64,000 nucleotides of DNA from Pascua guehoae (GCA_001600415.1 BCJX01000001.1:1405723-1469722), one strand, 5' to 3'. Numbered from the stretch's first letter, positions 36,254 through 46,726 are shown. A program made the numbers and translations. The notes: generated by a model not told the origin, from the letters alone.

Positions 36254-36580
36254 CGTGTAGTGGGTGAAACTTGTGTCGGTGTTGTTCGCTACTCTCGAAT
36301 TGACAGGGAGAGCGTACGAGAGAGAAAGAAGAGGATGAGGATAAGGACGAGTTGGAGAAGGTTGGGGGCGTTGATAGCTTCGTCATTGAATGTGGGGGGG
36401 AAGGAAGGTGACCGCCGCCGTCGCCGATGGCCGGAGCCGACCAAAGGTGGAGGTCTCAAGTCACGTGACAAAGATTTCCTCGATGGTGCTCGAGGGGTTG
36501 GGCGTTGCGACGAGACGATTGTTGGTGTGCTCGAGCGTGTGTTGTTCTGCCTCGTCCACCATCAACTATTCATACCCACA
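36254..36580. promoter_or_regulatory. Divergent promoter region, DDB1 / BCP1
   Basis: 327 bases between two start codons pointing apart. It contains an A/G-rich stretch near 36310-36370 and a TCACGTGA palindrome near 36460-36467 (an E-box-type CACGTG core). No gene seen. Likely a shared promoter. Confidence 0.5.
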
Positions 36581-38022
36581 ATGCCCAACCCCACCCTCTC
36601 GGCCGTCCCAGCTGCTTCCGCTGCCAAGCGCAAAAAGGCGCCCCGCGACGATGAGGACGACTCGGACTCGGACAGCGATGTTGTGCGTCTACCGCATATG
36701 TAGCCTACGCCTTCTGTGACCTCGGTTGCTCCAGCTAACACTTGCAGTCGATGATCAACGTCGACTTTGACTTTTACAACCTCAACACCGATGTTGACCA
36801 GTATGTCTCATGCGCCGGTCCACTACATAGTCATATTCTCGAAATACTCCTACACTTGCTCCTCCCCCGGCATGGTCCGTGATCTTGGCTAACGTCACAG
36901 GATCGCAATCAAGCGCCTCCTCCGCCAGACGCTCAGCCACGACGACAACCTCATCGACGTGCACCCCCTCGCAGACCTTATTCTGTCTGAAGCAACGCGC
37001 CTCGGTGCCGGCACATCCATCAAGACGGACGGCGAGGAGAGTGACCCCTGGGGCTTGCTTGCGGCCGTCGACGTGCGGCGGTGTCAGGTGAGTCGCGACG
37101 GAGTGTGGCAGAGTTGGGGTTAGGCAGTGTTCCGCATGGGTGCGCTCCATGTGGTCAGTCGGTTCGATCACTTGATCAGTTGGGAGATACCTCCTTAGTT
37201 GATAACGACGGGATGTGGCATGGAGCATATTTGCGTCATTCACCCGCCTGCTACCTGTGCTGCTGCCAAAGGACCCAACCTGTCTCAAGTGCTGACAGCC
37301 AGTCCAACCCAGCTCTCAGGCCCTTGCTCGACTACTTCCTCACCACCACGCCTCCTGCGGCGATCAGGGCGGCCCTCGACCCCCAGAGCAGTACACGCCT
37401 CGCCATCCTCTTCTCCCTCCGCATGCTCAACCTCCCCATCCCTCTCATTCCGCCCCTGTACAAGATGCTCGGCTCCGAGCTCGCCAACGCGGGGTTCACC
37501 CACTACCTCCTCTGGGGTCGCGGGTACAAGCTCGACGGAGCGGATGAGGCGATGGGATTGGAGATCAATGCTCCGTGAGTGGAACGAGTGCAGGAGGAGA
37601 GAAGGATGGGAGGATGATGTGGTGGGAGGCATTGGTCTAAATCGAGTCCTGGATGTGTCTTAGGGGAGGACAGCGAGTGGCAGTAAGCTACTCTTATCCG
37701 CCCATGGCCGACGCACAAGGACGCCTCTAGATACACTCGAGCCCATTCACGTGGTTGAATACCTGCTAATATCAGGTCCAAGGGGAACAAGAAGAAGAAG
37801 GGCGGCAACGCAGTGCCCACAGCCCCCACGGGCTCGTTTGCATACCACCCCGAGGAGGAGATGATTGACGCACGCGCGGCGGCTGTGCACAACTATGCGC
37901 TCAAGACGGCACCGCCGCGCGACGACGAGTCGTTTGGTGTCGAGCAGTATGGCCGCCTTGTGCTCGTCGAGAGCGACAAGCTCGCGCAGGCCGTGGGGGC
38001 AATGGAGGAGGCGTGCCGCTAG
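36581..38022 (+). CDS. BCP1: BCP1/BCCIP-family protein
   Basis: A 286-residue homologue of yeast Bcp1 and human BCCIP. Bcp1 acts in nuclear export of Mss4 and as a chaperone for ribosomal protein uL14. Five exons fit: 36581-36682, 36748-36800, 36901-37087, 37303-37574 and 37776-38022. An acidic N-terminus with basic patch (AKRKKAPRDDEDDSDSDSD) leads into the signature MINVDFDFYNLNTDVDQIAI, KRLLRQTLSHDDNLIDV, LADLILSEATRLGAGTSIKT, DGEESDPWGLLAAVDV. The C-terminal half has LFSLRMLNLPIPLIPPLYKM and FTHYLLWGRGYKLD, then a KGNKKKKGG basic insert and the conserved Y-PEEE--D--A. Length matches the family. Divergent from DDB1 and convergent with RPT3. Confidence 0.9.
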
Positions 38023-38883
38023 ACTGGGGTTGTACGCACCATGCATTTGTTTTGATACGGCAGACAGTACGGATGCGGTGACTGGCTGCATGCATGCATG
38101 GCTGCAGCTATATCTGGACGATTCTCAGGATCTCAGGGCTGGCAGTGAAGAACGTGAACGTGTACAGGCTGGCAGTGAAGAACGTGAACGTGTAGAGTCT
38201 CAGCCCGGGTCGTGCAGCCTTCTGTCAACACGATTGACCAACAGGCCGTAGACTGTTCCAATGGTAGCAGCTCGCAACGTGCGGAAGATAGCAAACACCA
38301 CGAATCACAAGAAAGGTAACATAAAGAAATGCATGAAAGAGTGTACTGATGTTTCCCGTCAACGGACCATCCAAGGGCATTGAACAGCCCCCGTGGTGAG
38401 TAGCGGGTAGCGTATCTCCCTTGGGAGGGGAGGCGCATGGTCTTCTTGGTGTCATGAAAATCGCAGGCTCATGTAGGTAAATCATGGCTCGCAGAGTGTT
38501 AAGCACCGATGGATGGAATATTGGGGGAGGAAGAGGGAGAATAGATGCTAAGGAGAATGGAAGGTCAGTGTATACTCTCGCTGCTCACCGCCGTTTCGTT
38601 AGTAGGGCAACCGGTCGATTCGAATGGCACACTTGCATGGACAAGATGTCCGACGCCTGTGAAGTACCGTCCCCGTAGAAGTGGACTTGCCGCGGGGGGA
38701 TAGCAAAAAAACGCCAGTGGCCGAGGCCGTCGTTCTGCGCTCCTGACCGCCTGCGACACCGGGATGAGGGTGCCGCAAATGGAGGTCGGGAGCGGTGGGA
38801 GTTGGGGAGGGAAAGGGGGTTGGGGTGGATAGGGGATGCGAGGGCGTGATCGTTGATGTGCTGCATGAAAAGAACTGTACAGA
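38023..38883. other. Convergent spacer between BCP1 and RPT3 genes
   Basis: About 860 bases of 3' flank. It holds GCATGCATGCATGG near 38088, a 30-base direct duplication (38137-38196) and no believable open frame. Confidence 0.6.
38137..38196. repeat. 30-base direct tandem duplication
   Basis: Two copies of a unit beginning GGCTGGCAGTGAAGAACGTG stand head to tail with essentially no divergence, so the duplication is recent. It lies in a 3' intergenic region, about 115 bases past the BCP1 stop. Confidence 0.9.
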
Positions 38884-40905
38884 TTAACGGTCTGTGGTGT
38901 CAGCTGGTATACACCAAAGGGGCCTGTTGAAGTGACTTACAGAACTCGAGCCTGTCTTCTGAGCGTTTGACGGTGCTCTGTTGGATGAAAGAAAGAACAG
39001 AGTCAGCGGATGCACACGTTTATATAGACACAGAAAGTTGGCCAGGGCGAGGCCGGAGGCGTGCCGCCTCTCGCACCCGGCGAATTTAAACGCCGGGCAG
39101 CCGCCAGAGTGGCACTTTTCAAATCCGTCACACCAACCACAACGTACCTTCCAAGCCTCCTCAAAGTCAACAGGCAAGATGACGTAGCGGTTCTTGCGCA
39201 CAGCTGGACGCGTTAGCCATGCATACAAGAGACCAATCCTGTCAATGCTCACCTTGCAGACCTGCAGCCTGGCAGATGGATGCAATCTCGGCCGAGCTGA
39301 GCTTGTCTGGCCGAGAAACGTCTGTGGCGTTAGTGTGATGGCCCCTACACACCTTCAAACGTCGCCTTCCAGTCGCGTCACTCACAGTCCTCGAGGTCGA
39401 CGTCGGGGCCCAAGTTCATCTTGGACGTGACAGTCTGGAAGATGAGACGGCGCTCACGGCGAGACGGGAGAGGGAACTCGATCTTGCGGTCAAGACGACC
39501 GGGACGCAGAAGCGCAGGGTCGAGCGTGTCTTGACGGTTGGTCGCCATGATGACCTGTTGTTAGTGGGTCACGACCAGCGCAATAAAGCACCCACCTTGA
39601 CGTTGGTGGTCTGGTCGAAACCGTCCATCTGGTTGAGCAGCTCGAGAAGAATACGCTGCACCTCGCGGTCTGAGCCGGTCTGGGCATCGAAACGCTTGGT
39701 TGCAATGGCATCCACCTCGTCGATGAAGATGATGCACGGAGAGTTTTCGCGTGCCAAACGGAACACATCACGGACCATACGTGGGCCCTGTACTGTCAGC
39801 ATCGCCCGAGTCCACTGACAGAAACACTCACCTCGCCAAGGTACTTCTGCACAAACTCGGAGCCAACAACGCGGATGAACGACGCGGTGGTCGCGTTCGC
39901 CACGGCCTTGACGAGCATGGTCTTGCCAGTACCTGTGATGGGTCAGAAGAAGTCGGAGCCGTTACCCACCTGGTGGGCCATAGAGAAGGACACCGCGTGG
40001 CGGGTCGATACCGATCTTGCGGTACAGGTCCATCTGTAGGGTTAGCTTACCGGTGGATGAGCACTACCCACCTGAACCAACGGCAGCTCAACCGCCTCAC
40101 GAATCTCCTGCTTCTGCTGGTCGAGACCACCGACGTCCGAGTACTTGACATCTGGACGCTCATCGGCACTAAGCATGGAGATGGACGAGTCCGCTTCCGG
40201 GGGAAGAATGTCGACAAGGGCGTTCGAGTGGCGGTGCAGCGCGACACTCGACGACGGCTTGAGCAGCTCGCGGTCGAGGGTGGACAGAATGCGGACAACG
40301 TAGTTGGAGCCTGCATGTCAGCTTATCCACCTCCATTACCTGTAAGCTGACATACCGGTAGTGCTGCCGACAATGCCGCGGCGCTCGTCGACAGCCTCGA
40401 GGAACTGGCCGATCACAAGAGGAACACTCTGGATGCGCTTCACCTCCTCCTGTGCGCGGAGAAGCTCCTGTCGGAGGTTCTTGGTCTCATCACGGATGTA
40501 GTCCTGCGTGTTAGGGGCTGCATAGATCTTGCGTTCCCAGTGCAGGATCTCAAGAGACGGCAAGGGTGTTGCACAAGACCTACCTCCTGGAGTTGAAGGA
40601 ACTCGCGGTGCGCCTCAAGCTTCCTCCACGTCGTATACAGCTCGTCATCGTTCTTGGGAAGGGACGAGTAGAGTGCCTGCTTCTCGGACAGCTGTGCCGA
40701 GAGCGTGGGGTCCTGCAGCGTCAGCGAAGGCTTTACAGTGGGCCTGAGGAGCGAGCATGCCGCGGAGGCGTGATGACAGCTGGTTTCCATGTTTCTGTCA
40801 CCTTCCTTCGCCGATGTGGGCGCACTCCTTGCGTGCGGTGGTGTCGACGTGACGCGAAGCTGAGATACGCACCTCGAGCTTGAGGTCGATGCCGATTTCC
40901 TCCAT
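38884..40905 (-). CDS. RPT3: 26S proteasome regulatory ATPase RPT3
   Basis: Homologue of Rpt3 (human PSMC4), one of six AAA+ ATPases in the base of the 19S particle that unfolds ubiquitinated substrates. The start [11 protein letters not shown] (exon 1, 40873-40905) matches the metazoan protein closely. Exon 2 (40584-40712) gives the coiled coil, followed by [20 protein letters not shown] and the OB domain. AAA motifs: Walker A GPPGTGKTM split by an intron, Walker [21 protein letters not shown], then [19 protein letters not shown], second region of homology [17 protein letters not shown]. The C-terminal domain runs [30 protein letters not shown], ending EDRLEFYR. The last eight bases of the gene, encoding the end of Tyr, Arg and stop, form a separate exon (38884-38891). 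About ten introns in all. Divergent from ELF1, 232 bases between starts. Confidence 0.95.
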
Positions 40906-41137
40906 GGTTGCAAAGATGAACAGAGTGTGGGTGGATGTTGATGGCAAGAGTTGTTACTTGGTGACAACGGTGACGGGTGTGATGACTGCAACGCGTATGC
41001 CTGTGTGCGGAGATGTCCCCAATCTCCGCCTGCCCTTTGACGCCATGTCGCACTTGACCAAAACCGTGATTGCAACCAAGTGACCGATTTGTGCTTCTCG
41101 CCTCCACCCACTCCATCCACTCCATCTATTATTCACC

Positions 41138-41934
41138 ATGGGTAAACGCAAGGCTGCAAAGAAGCCCGTTGCTCGCGCCAAGCAGGGCCCTCTGGGTACG
41201 TCGCTGTTCGGAAGGCAACACATTGTGACGCATCGGTCTTCCTGAAGGCGCCTCGCCGGAATCGCGATGCTGACCAACAGCAACGACATTCAAGTGTCTG
41301 TTCTGCCACCACGACAAGTCGGTCCAGGTCAAGATGTACGTCTGCATATGTGGACTAGGCTGATTCCAGTGACAAGGGCTCAATGTTCGGCCACCTGAAC
41401 TGCAAGGTGGGTTCAGTGTTGCTCGAAAGACGCTAACCCGCCAGGTCTGCGGACAAAAGTACACGACACCGATCAACAGTGCGCCCATGCCTGATCTTCT
41501 CTTGACTGACCATAGACCTCTCTGCTGCCGTGGACGTGTACTGCGAGTGCGTGTTATCCCTAAACATGTTCATTCCTGCGTTCTTTACCGCCTTCACCTT
41601 CCTCATATCTCGTACCTTCCTCAACTTCCCCTTGCTGACAGACAGCTGGGTCGACGCGTGTGAGGAAGTGCGCGCCAAGCAACCGAAGAAGGTCAAGCCC
41701 ATCCCAGCAGCGGCACGCGCATTACTCCCTCCCGAACCCCCGCGCGAGCGCAATGCCGGACGCCGCGAGGATCGCTACTCGGACGACGAGGACGCAGACG
41801 ACTACGATTCGCCACCCAAGAAGCGGCGCGCTGTGCGCGACTACGACTCGGACGACGACGACGATGCCGACGATGTGCCCAGTCACAGGGCGCCGCGGAG
41901 GGCATACGATGATGATGACGACGATGATGAGTAG
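41138..41934 (+). CDS. ELF1: Transcription elongation factor ELF1 (zinc-ribbon)
   Basis: Homologue of Elf1/ELOF1, a small zinc-binding factor that travels with RNA polymerase II through nucleosomes and supports transcription-coupled repair. Six exons: 41138-41195, 41281-41335, 41370-41406, 41445-41478, 41516-41546 and 41646-41934, total 167 residues. The start MGKRKAAKKPVARAKQG is the basic N-terminus; four zinc ligands are present in FKCLFCHHDKS and LNCKVCGQKY; the fold closes with TTPINNLSAAVDVYCDWVDA. Canonical length is about 85-145. The excess is a C-terminal tail of about 85 residues with acidic Asp runs interrupted by PPKKRR, like the yeast acidic tail but longer. Several introns are very short (34-38 nt). 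Confidence 0.93.
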
Positions 41935-43266
41935 AGGGGTGACCTCGGCGTTGAGCAAGAGAGGGAGAACAACCGCGCCTTTTCTTGGCTCTTGGGAGCT
42001 TGGCGTGGGTGAAGAGTGGACGCGCGCACCGAGTCGCGCGTCGAGCCATGGGTAGTCGATTCAAACCAAGAGTGCCGAACGAGTTTGGCTACTCGATAGA
42101 GCCATGTACTGTATTAGCATCGAGCGGTCTCTTGTCTTTGCCACTTGGCACATCGCGCATCCATCAGCCTTGCAGGCTGTGGGGACAGCACTCGCCCTGC
42201 GCTGGTCAAGCTTAGAGAGCAGCATCATCATCGGCATAGTTAAATCACTGGTTCAGAGTGGACTGACACGATCTTCGATTGATATCGGGATCGGCCTGAT
42301 AACACTGCAGTCACTCGACCGACCCGGTGTCAGCATAACGGCAACATCGGCGACGACACGTGCCATACACCTGCCACCCGAGCCAATCTCTGCGCCAGCG
42401 TTATCAAGCTATCAAGAACCCAATGCCACCTGGTACCTGCAAGATCAGACGCGCCAAGACCGGCGGCATCCTCATTCGGATTCTCACGGCCGCGCAGGAC
42501 GTCAGCACTGTCAGTCCGTGGGGTGGTAGCCAGTCACCGCAACGGTCGTCCCGACCCCAGGCAAACCATTTGTGTTGCGTGGCCGCGGATATGGAACCCA
42601 ACAGTTGTGGCTACCAGTGCATTTCCGGCAACGTGTTGTATGGGCATGTACGAGGCACCGAGTACCGAGTACTGCTTAGTCACATGGGCAAGACTGACGG
42701 ACGAGGCATATCTTGTCCGCGGACGATTGCGACCGACACGCGCGCTAGCGACCTGCTCGTTACGGCGCGAAGACACCACCGGGGTCCAGCTGATGCCTTC
42801 TCGTTCGGAACGAAGCACTGTAGCTCTCGGCATGCCCGGACGTGCCTCAGGGGTCGGGCATGGTGAAGGTGCAGTTGTGCTGAAGTTGTGCAGCTGCCCA
42901 CCACCTCCCGGCCAGGAACGACTGGCCGAGTACGGCGAGTGGAGCTCCCGGGCCGGAGGAAGACGACGGTGCCAAGGCGAAAGACTATTCCTGGTGGTTT
43001 AGCCGCTCGTGGCTGGGACAGTCCGCAATGCGCCACAAACCTCCTCGGTAGTAGTTGGCAACAAGGTGCTTTGTGCTTCCCACGATGTTCAGGATGTGCT
43101 CGTCGATGCGCGGCCGCAACGACGACAAGGATGATTAAGATTAACCGACATGGGCTAGGCAGATGCTATATACGTCCAGGGCTCTAGGCACTCCAGACAC
43201 CGCATCATCCCATTCCATCCCAGCACTCACTTTAGTCTGGTCACACGAGCAGCCCCGTTCTCCCAA
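41935..43266. other. Spacer upstream of the Dal5-type permease
   Basis: About 1.3 kb. Several medium open frames (up to 168 codons) occur on the plus strand but overlap each other in different phases and show no domain. No tRNA or repeat. The last part presumably holds the permease promoter. Confidence 0.5.
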
Positions 43267-45269
43267 ATGCGCACGATGGAGAAACACCACACAGAAACCG
43301 TCCCGTACGATGACACGTACAAGGAACCCCAACGCCTCGAGCGTGTGAGCGACGTCGAAAAGGCCGAGCACGAGCACGAGCACGATATCGAGTACTCGGC
43401 TGCCGAAGAGCGAAAGCTGGTATGGAAGCTTGGTAAGTGGTCGTTCCGCCACGGATACTGGTTGCCACACTCCACAGGCGTTGCTTGCTAACCAGCCCTC
43501 ACAGACTGCATCCTCATGCCCTTCTCGGTCATCCTCTACCTGCTGGCTTACCTCGATCGTACGTACATTTCCCTCATCTTGTTCGCCAGCTTCTCGGCCA
43601 ACGGTACCCGTTACCGAGCACTGGTGTAAAACAACCCAATCTAGAAGCTAATTCCGCTCAGGTGGCAACCTCGGCAATGCGCGTATTATCGGCCTCCAAG
43701 ATGATGTCCTCAACGGCAGCAGCCAGGCCTTTTCCCTCGCCCTGACAATGTTCTACATTACGTGAGTGGCACCAAACCAAAACCTGGTGAACAACAACCA
43801 TTCTGACATGCAGGTATATTGTATGCTGCGTCCCCGGAACACTGGCGGCCAAGATCCTCTCGCCGGCCACGTCGCTCGCCCTGGGCTGCCTCGTGTGGAG
43901 TCTAGCCGCCGCGTGCATGGCAGCGACCAAGAACCCGGCGGGCGTGTACGTGTGCCGGCTGTTTATCGGCGTGGGCGAGGCGTTTTTCGGGCAGGGCCTG
44001 CCGCTCTGGTGCTCGTTCTGGTACACCAAGCGCGAGTACGCCAAGCGCGTCGGCTTCTTCATCTGCTTTGCGACGCTTGCGGGTGCCTTTGGTGGCCTGA
44101 TTGCGTTTGGCGTCGCAAAGATCCAAAACTCGAGCATTGCCGTGTGGCGTATTCTCTTCCTCGGTACGTTTTTAGTCGTGCGCCACATGGGTGCTCAGCG
44201 CTCACTCGATGCACAGTCGAAGGGCTTCCGGGCATCCTCATGGCGGTCCTCACTTTTGCCCTCCTGCCGTCGTACCCGAGCACGACCAAGTCGCGCCTCT
44301 TTAGCGCCCGCGAGCGCCAGATCCTCGTCGCGCGCAAGTCGCGCGAGTCGACCCACGAGACGGTCCGCGGCGTCGACTGGAAGGCGGTAAAGTACGCCAT
44401 GCTCGACTGGCGCGTGTGGGGCACAGGCATGGTGTGCTTTTGCATCAATGTCAACATTTCCAGTGTGACCGGGTTCCTCCCGACGATTATCAAGTTGATG
44501 GGCTACACGGCTGCCAAGGTGGGTTACTCGGCGTGCCACACGGCCAAGCAGTGTGGCAGTGCCTCGGGTCTGGTTTTGGCGCATATTGCTTGTGCTAACG
44601 CATACAGGCCCAGCTGTTTACTGTGCCCCCGTACGCAGTCGCGCTCGTCGTCTGTCTCGGCACCAGCTACGTCTCGGACCGCCTCCAGTCGCGAGGGTAA
44701 GTCGTCCGCGCCCCCCAAACTCGAACTCGAACCCCACTGACTCGTAGCAACTTCCTAATCGGCATCTTCGCCCTGGGCACAGTCGGCTGGGCGCTCCTCC
44801 TCGGCCTCGACCCGTCATCGCGCGCCAGCAGCATCCTCGCGGGGCGGTATTTCGGCTGCATCGCCCTCGTCTCGGCGGCATTCACGGGTATTCCCCTGTC
44901 GACGTCGTGGGTCGCGTCCAACAATCCCGCAGAGAGCCAGCGCGCCGTCGGCCTCGGCATGATCACCACCGTGGGCCAGACGGGCTCCATTCTCGGCTCG
45001 TACGCCTTCCCTTCCAAAGAGGCGCCGCACTATACCAAAGGATGCGCCATCAACATTGCGTTCCAGCTGCTCGGGATCGTCATCAGCCTCGTGCTCAGCA
45101 TGTGGTGGCGGCGCCAGAATAGTGCCAGGGACAAGCGCGAGGGCGGCCGCCCCACGGACTTTTCGGGCATTGATGTCGTCAACGAGTATGATCGTGCAAA
45201 GGGTGAGTGTGTGCTTTGGGAAAATGTGCAAGTGCTGACACTGCGCCAGGGTTCCGCTATGTCCCATAA
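43267..45269 (+). CDS. MFS permease, anion:cation symporter (Dal5-like) family
   Basis: A 12-helix permease of the fungal allantoate/nicotinate/vitamin permease type (ACS family), importing organic anions at the plasma membrane. The hydrophilic N-terminus has an EHEHEHDIEYSAAEERKLVW stretch, the last part being the typical lead-in to helix 1. Then come DCILMPFSVILYLLAYLDR, GNLGNARIIGLQDDV (family motif), VCRLFIGVGEAFFGQGLPLW, CSFWYTKREYAKRVGFF, VEGLPGILMAVLTFALLPSY and FTGIPLSTSWVASNNPAESQ. About eight exons; the last (45250-45269) supplies the end GFRYVP, common in this family. The first ATG at 43267 is taken; the next ATG at 43275 is out of frame with it. Substrate unknown. Confidence 0.9.
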
Positions 45270-45407
45270 TTTTTGCTATAGAGGTGACATTGGTCTTGTT
45301 CCGCTCGCATTGCTACCGTCTGCCTGATAGAGGCATAATACTAGGGTTTACCTGTGCAATGTACCCATGGTCTTTCCCATGTGCCACCCGGCACACGTTG
45401 GTCTGCC

Positions 45408-45455
45408 GCCTGTATAGCTGTGGTAGAGCACGCCTTGTACGAATGAAGGTCCAAC
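45408..45455 (+). pseudogene. Decayed partial copy of the tRNA-Thr gene
   Basis: Starts with the same GCCTGTATAGCT as the intact tRNA-Thr 443 bases downstream, keeps GTGGTAGAGC and CGCCTT-GTACGAA, but lacks two bases of the D stem and two of the anticodon loop. It loses similarity after the anticodon stem, with no T arm or 3' acceptor strand. Best read as a truncated, non-functional duplicate. Confidence 0.7.
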
Positions 45456-45517
45456 ATCACACCTGTCGCCTCCCCACCTCTGGGCATGTCGAAGAGCCGC
45501 AAAAGAAGAGGACGTCT

Positions 45518-45607
45518 TGACGTTTGACAGGGTCGAACTGCCGACCTCATGCGGAGCACGAGCATCTCGTGTTAAGCATGCGCTCTAACCAACTGAGCTA
45601 AATCGCC
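45518..45607 (-). tRNA. tRNA-Val (anticodon AAC) with an intron of about 16 nt
   Basis: Cloverleaf parts on the minus strand: acceptor GGCGATT pairing with AAACGTC (one A-A mismatch, one G-T), D stem GCTC/GAGC around AGTTGGTTA, anticodon stem CATGC/GCATG around TTAACA-intron-C, T arm GGCAG-TTCGACC-CTGTC. The intron (CGAGATGCTCGTGCTC) sits one base 3' of the anticodon, the canonical position. A-box and B-box promoter sequences are intact. The acceptor mismatch leaves slight doubt about function. Confidence 0.8.
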
Positions 45608-45850
45608 ATTGACAATAGTCGGGTATTATGCCGCGACCGAACACCGGTCCAGGGTGGTGCATTGCACAAGCGGTTATTCTCGTCCTGCGACCAGTGCAAA
45701 GCTGCAGCCAAGTATTGTGTGCCCTCTGCGTGTGCCCTTTGTGGGCTGGACATGTTGTCCTAACTCGTCCGTGGCGTGTCCCCACATTTCAAGATGGCTT
45801 CCTCGGCACCGGTCGCTCTGCCCAGCTGCCAAATAGGCTGACTGTCTCCA

Positions 45851-45928
45851 GCCTGTATAGCTCAGTGGTAGAGCGCGCCTTTCGTACGAACGAGGGTGAG
45901 GTCACAAGTTCGACTCTTGTTGTGGGCA
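45851..45928 (+). tRNA. tRNA-Thr (anticodon CGT) with an intron of about 6 nt
   Basis: Acceptor GCCTGTA pairs with TGTGGGC (three G-U-type pairs), D stem GCTC/GAGC with a short AGTGGTA loop, anticodon stem CGCCT/GGGTG (two wobble pairs), loop TTCGTA plus intron plus A, T arm ACAAG-TTCGACT-CTTGT perfectly paired. The intron of about six bases (CGAACG) lies at the canonical site after position 37; exact ends could shift by a base. CGT reads ACG (Thr). Confidence 0.8.
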
Positions 45929-46021
45929 GCAAGCGGGTGCGGTAGGGTGCTCTGATTCTTTTTCTCTGTCTGAGACTGTGCGTCGGTGGGCTGGTGGTTG
46001 AGGATGATTTCCAGCGTCCAT

Positions 46022-46272
46022 GTACTGTAAAACAACTGTAAATAGGACAGCGGTCACAGGTCACACGGCAAAAATCCTGTCCTGTCACAGTGTCACAAGA
46101 GGCCCAGTCCTGTTGTTTTGGCCATTATTTCAATCCTGTCTGCCAAATCTGCGTTTGTATTGGCCGAAATCAGCTCCTGTCCGGTCCTGTCACAGGTCAC
46201 AGACGCAGAATCCTGTACCCCACTAAGTGGGGTTTACAGATAAAATTCCTATTTACAGTTGTTTTACAGTAC
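46022..46272. mobile_element. MITE-like element with 26-base perfect terminal inverted repeats
   Basis: The first 26 bases (46022-46047, starting GTACTGTAAAACAACTGTAA) recur as an exact reverse complement at 46247-46272. The 251-base unit has no coding capacity. Its outermost bases allow a TA (or palindromic GTAC) target-site duplication: TA-CTGTAAAA at the left and TTTTACAG-TA at the right. Inside is an imperfect 29-base direct repeat (about 46052-46080 and 46188-46216, sharing GTCACAGGTCACA and AATCCTGT). These properties fit a miniature inverted-repeat transposable element, possibly mobilised by a Tc1/mariner-type transposase. It is inserted beside two tRNA genes. Confidence 0.8.
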
Positions 46273-46726
46273 CTTGCTGGCTTGCATGGCTTGCCGTGGT
46301 GGTGTGTGCTCGGGTGGCAGTTTACTGTAGTCTCACATTGAAAAGCTCCTCTGCCTCAAACACAGGATTTCCATACCCAACGTTCCTCAGAACAATAAAA
46401 CGACTCACATGTTGATGTAGTTGGTAAACAAGCAGCACGCACGCCTCAGATTTTCCAACAAGCCAGCAATTCCAACCCACGAGCTCACGACACACAGTCT
46501 CGACCTAAATACGCCCCCACCATTTCTCGTTCCACAGCCAGCAGTATTCGCAAGAAGACCTGCATCATTGTACAAGACATGTTCGAGTGTCCAACTTCTA
46601 CTCGTCTAGTCGAAAATAAAGCATGTATGTTTGTACACGTCGTCAGAAAATGCCCGTACGGGTTAACCAAGAAAAGAAAAAACTGTCCGTCTCCGCTACG
46701 TGTGGGGCCGAGGTGTCGCAGGAGGC
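46273..46726. other. Spacer and 3' flank of the long coiled-coil gene
   Basis: About 450 bases, noticeably more A/T-rich than the rest of the window, without any open frame of note or tRNA. Part of it is the 3' flank of the minus-strand gene to its right. Confidence 0.6.

Noticed and set aside
42104..43002. Overlapping plus-strand frames of 141-168 codons upstream of the Dal5-type permease
   Set aside because: Mutually overlapping in different phases, no domain, no plausible splice joins.
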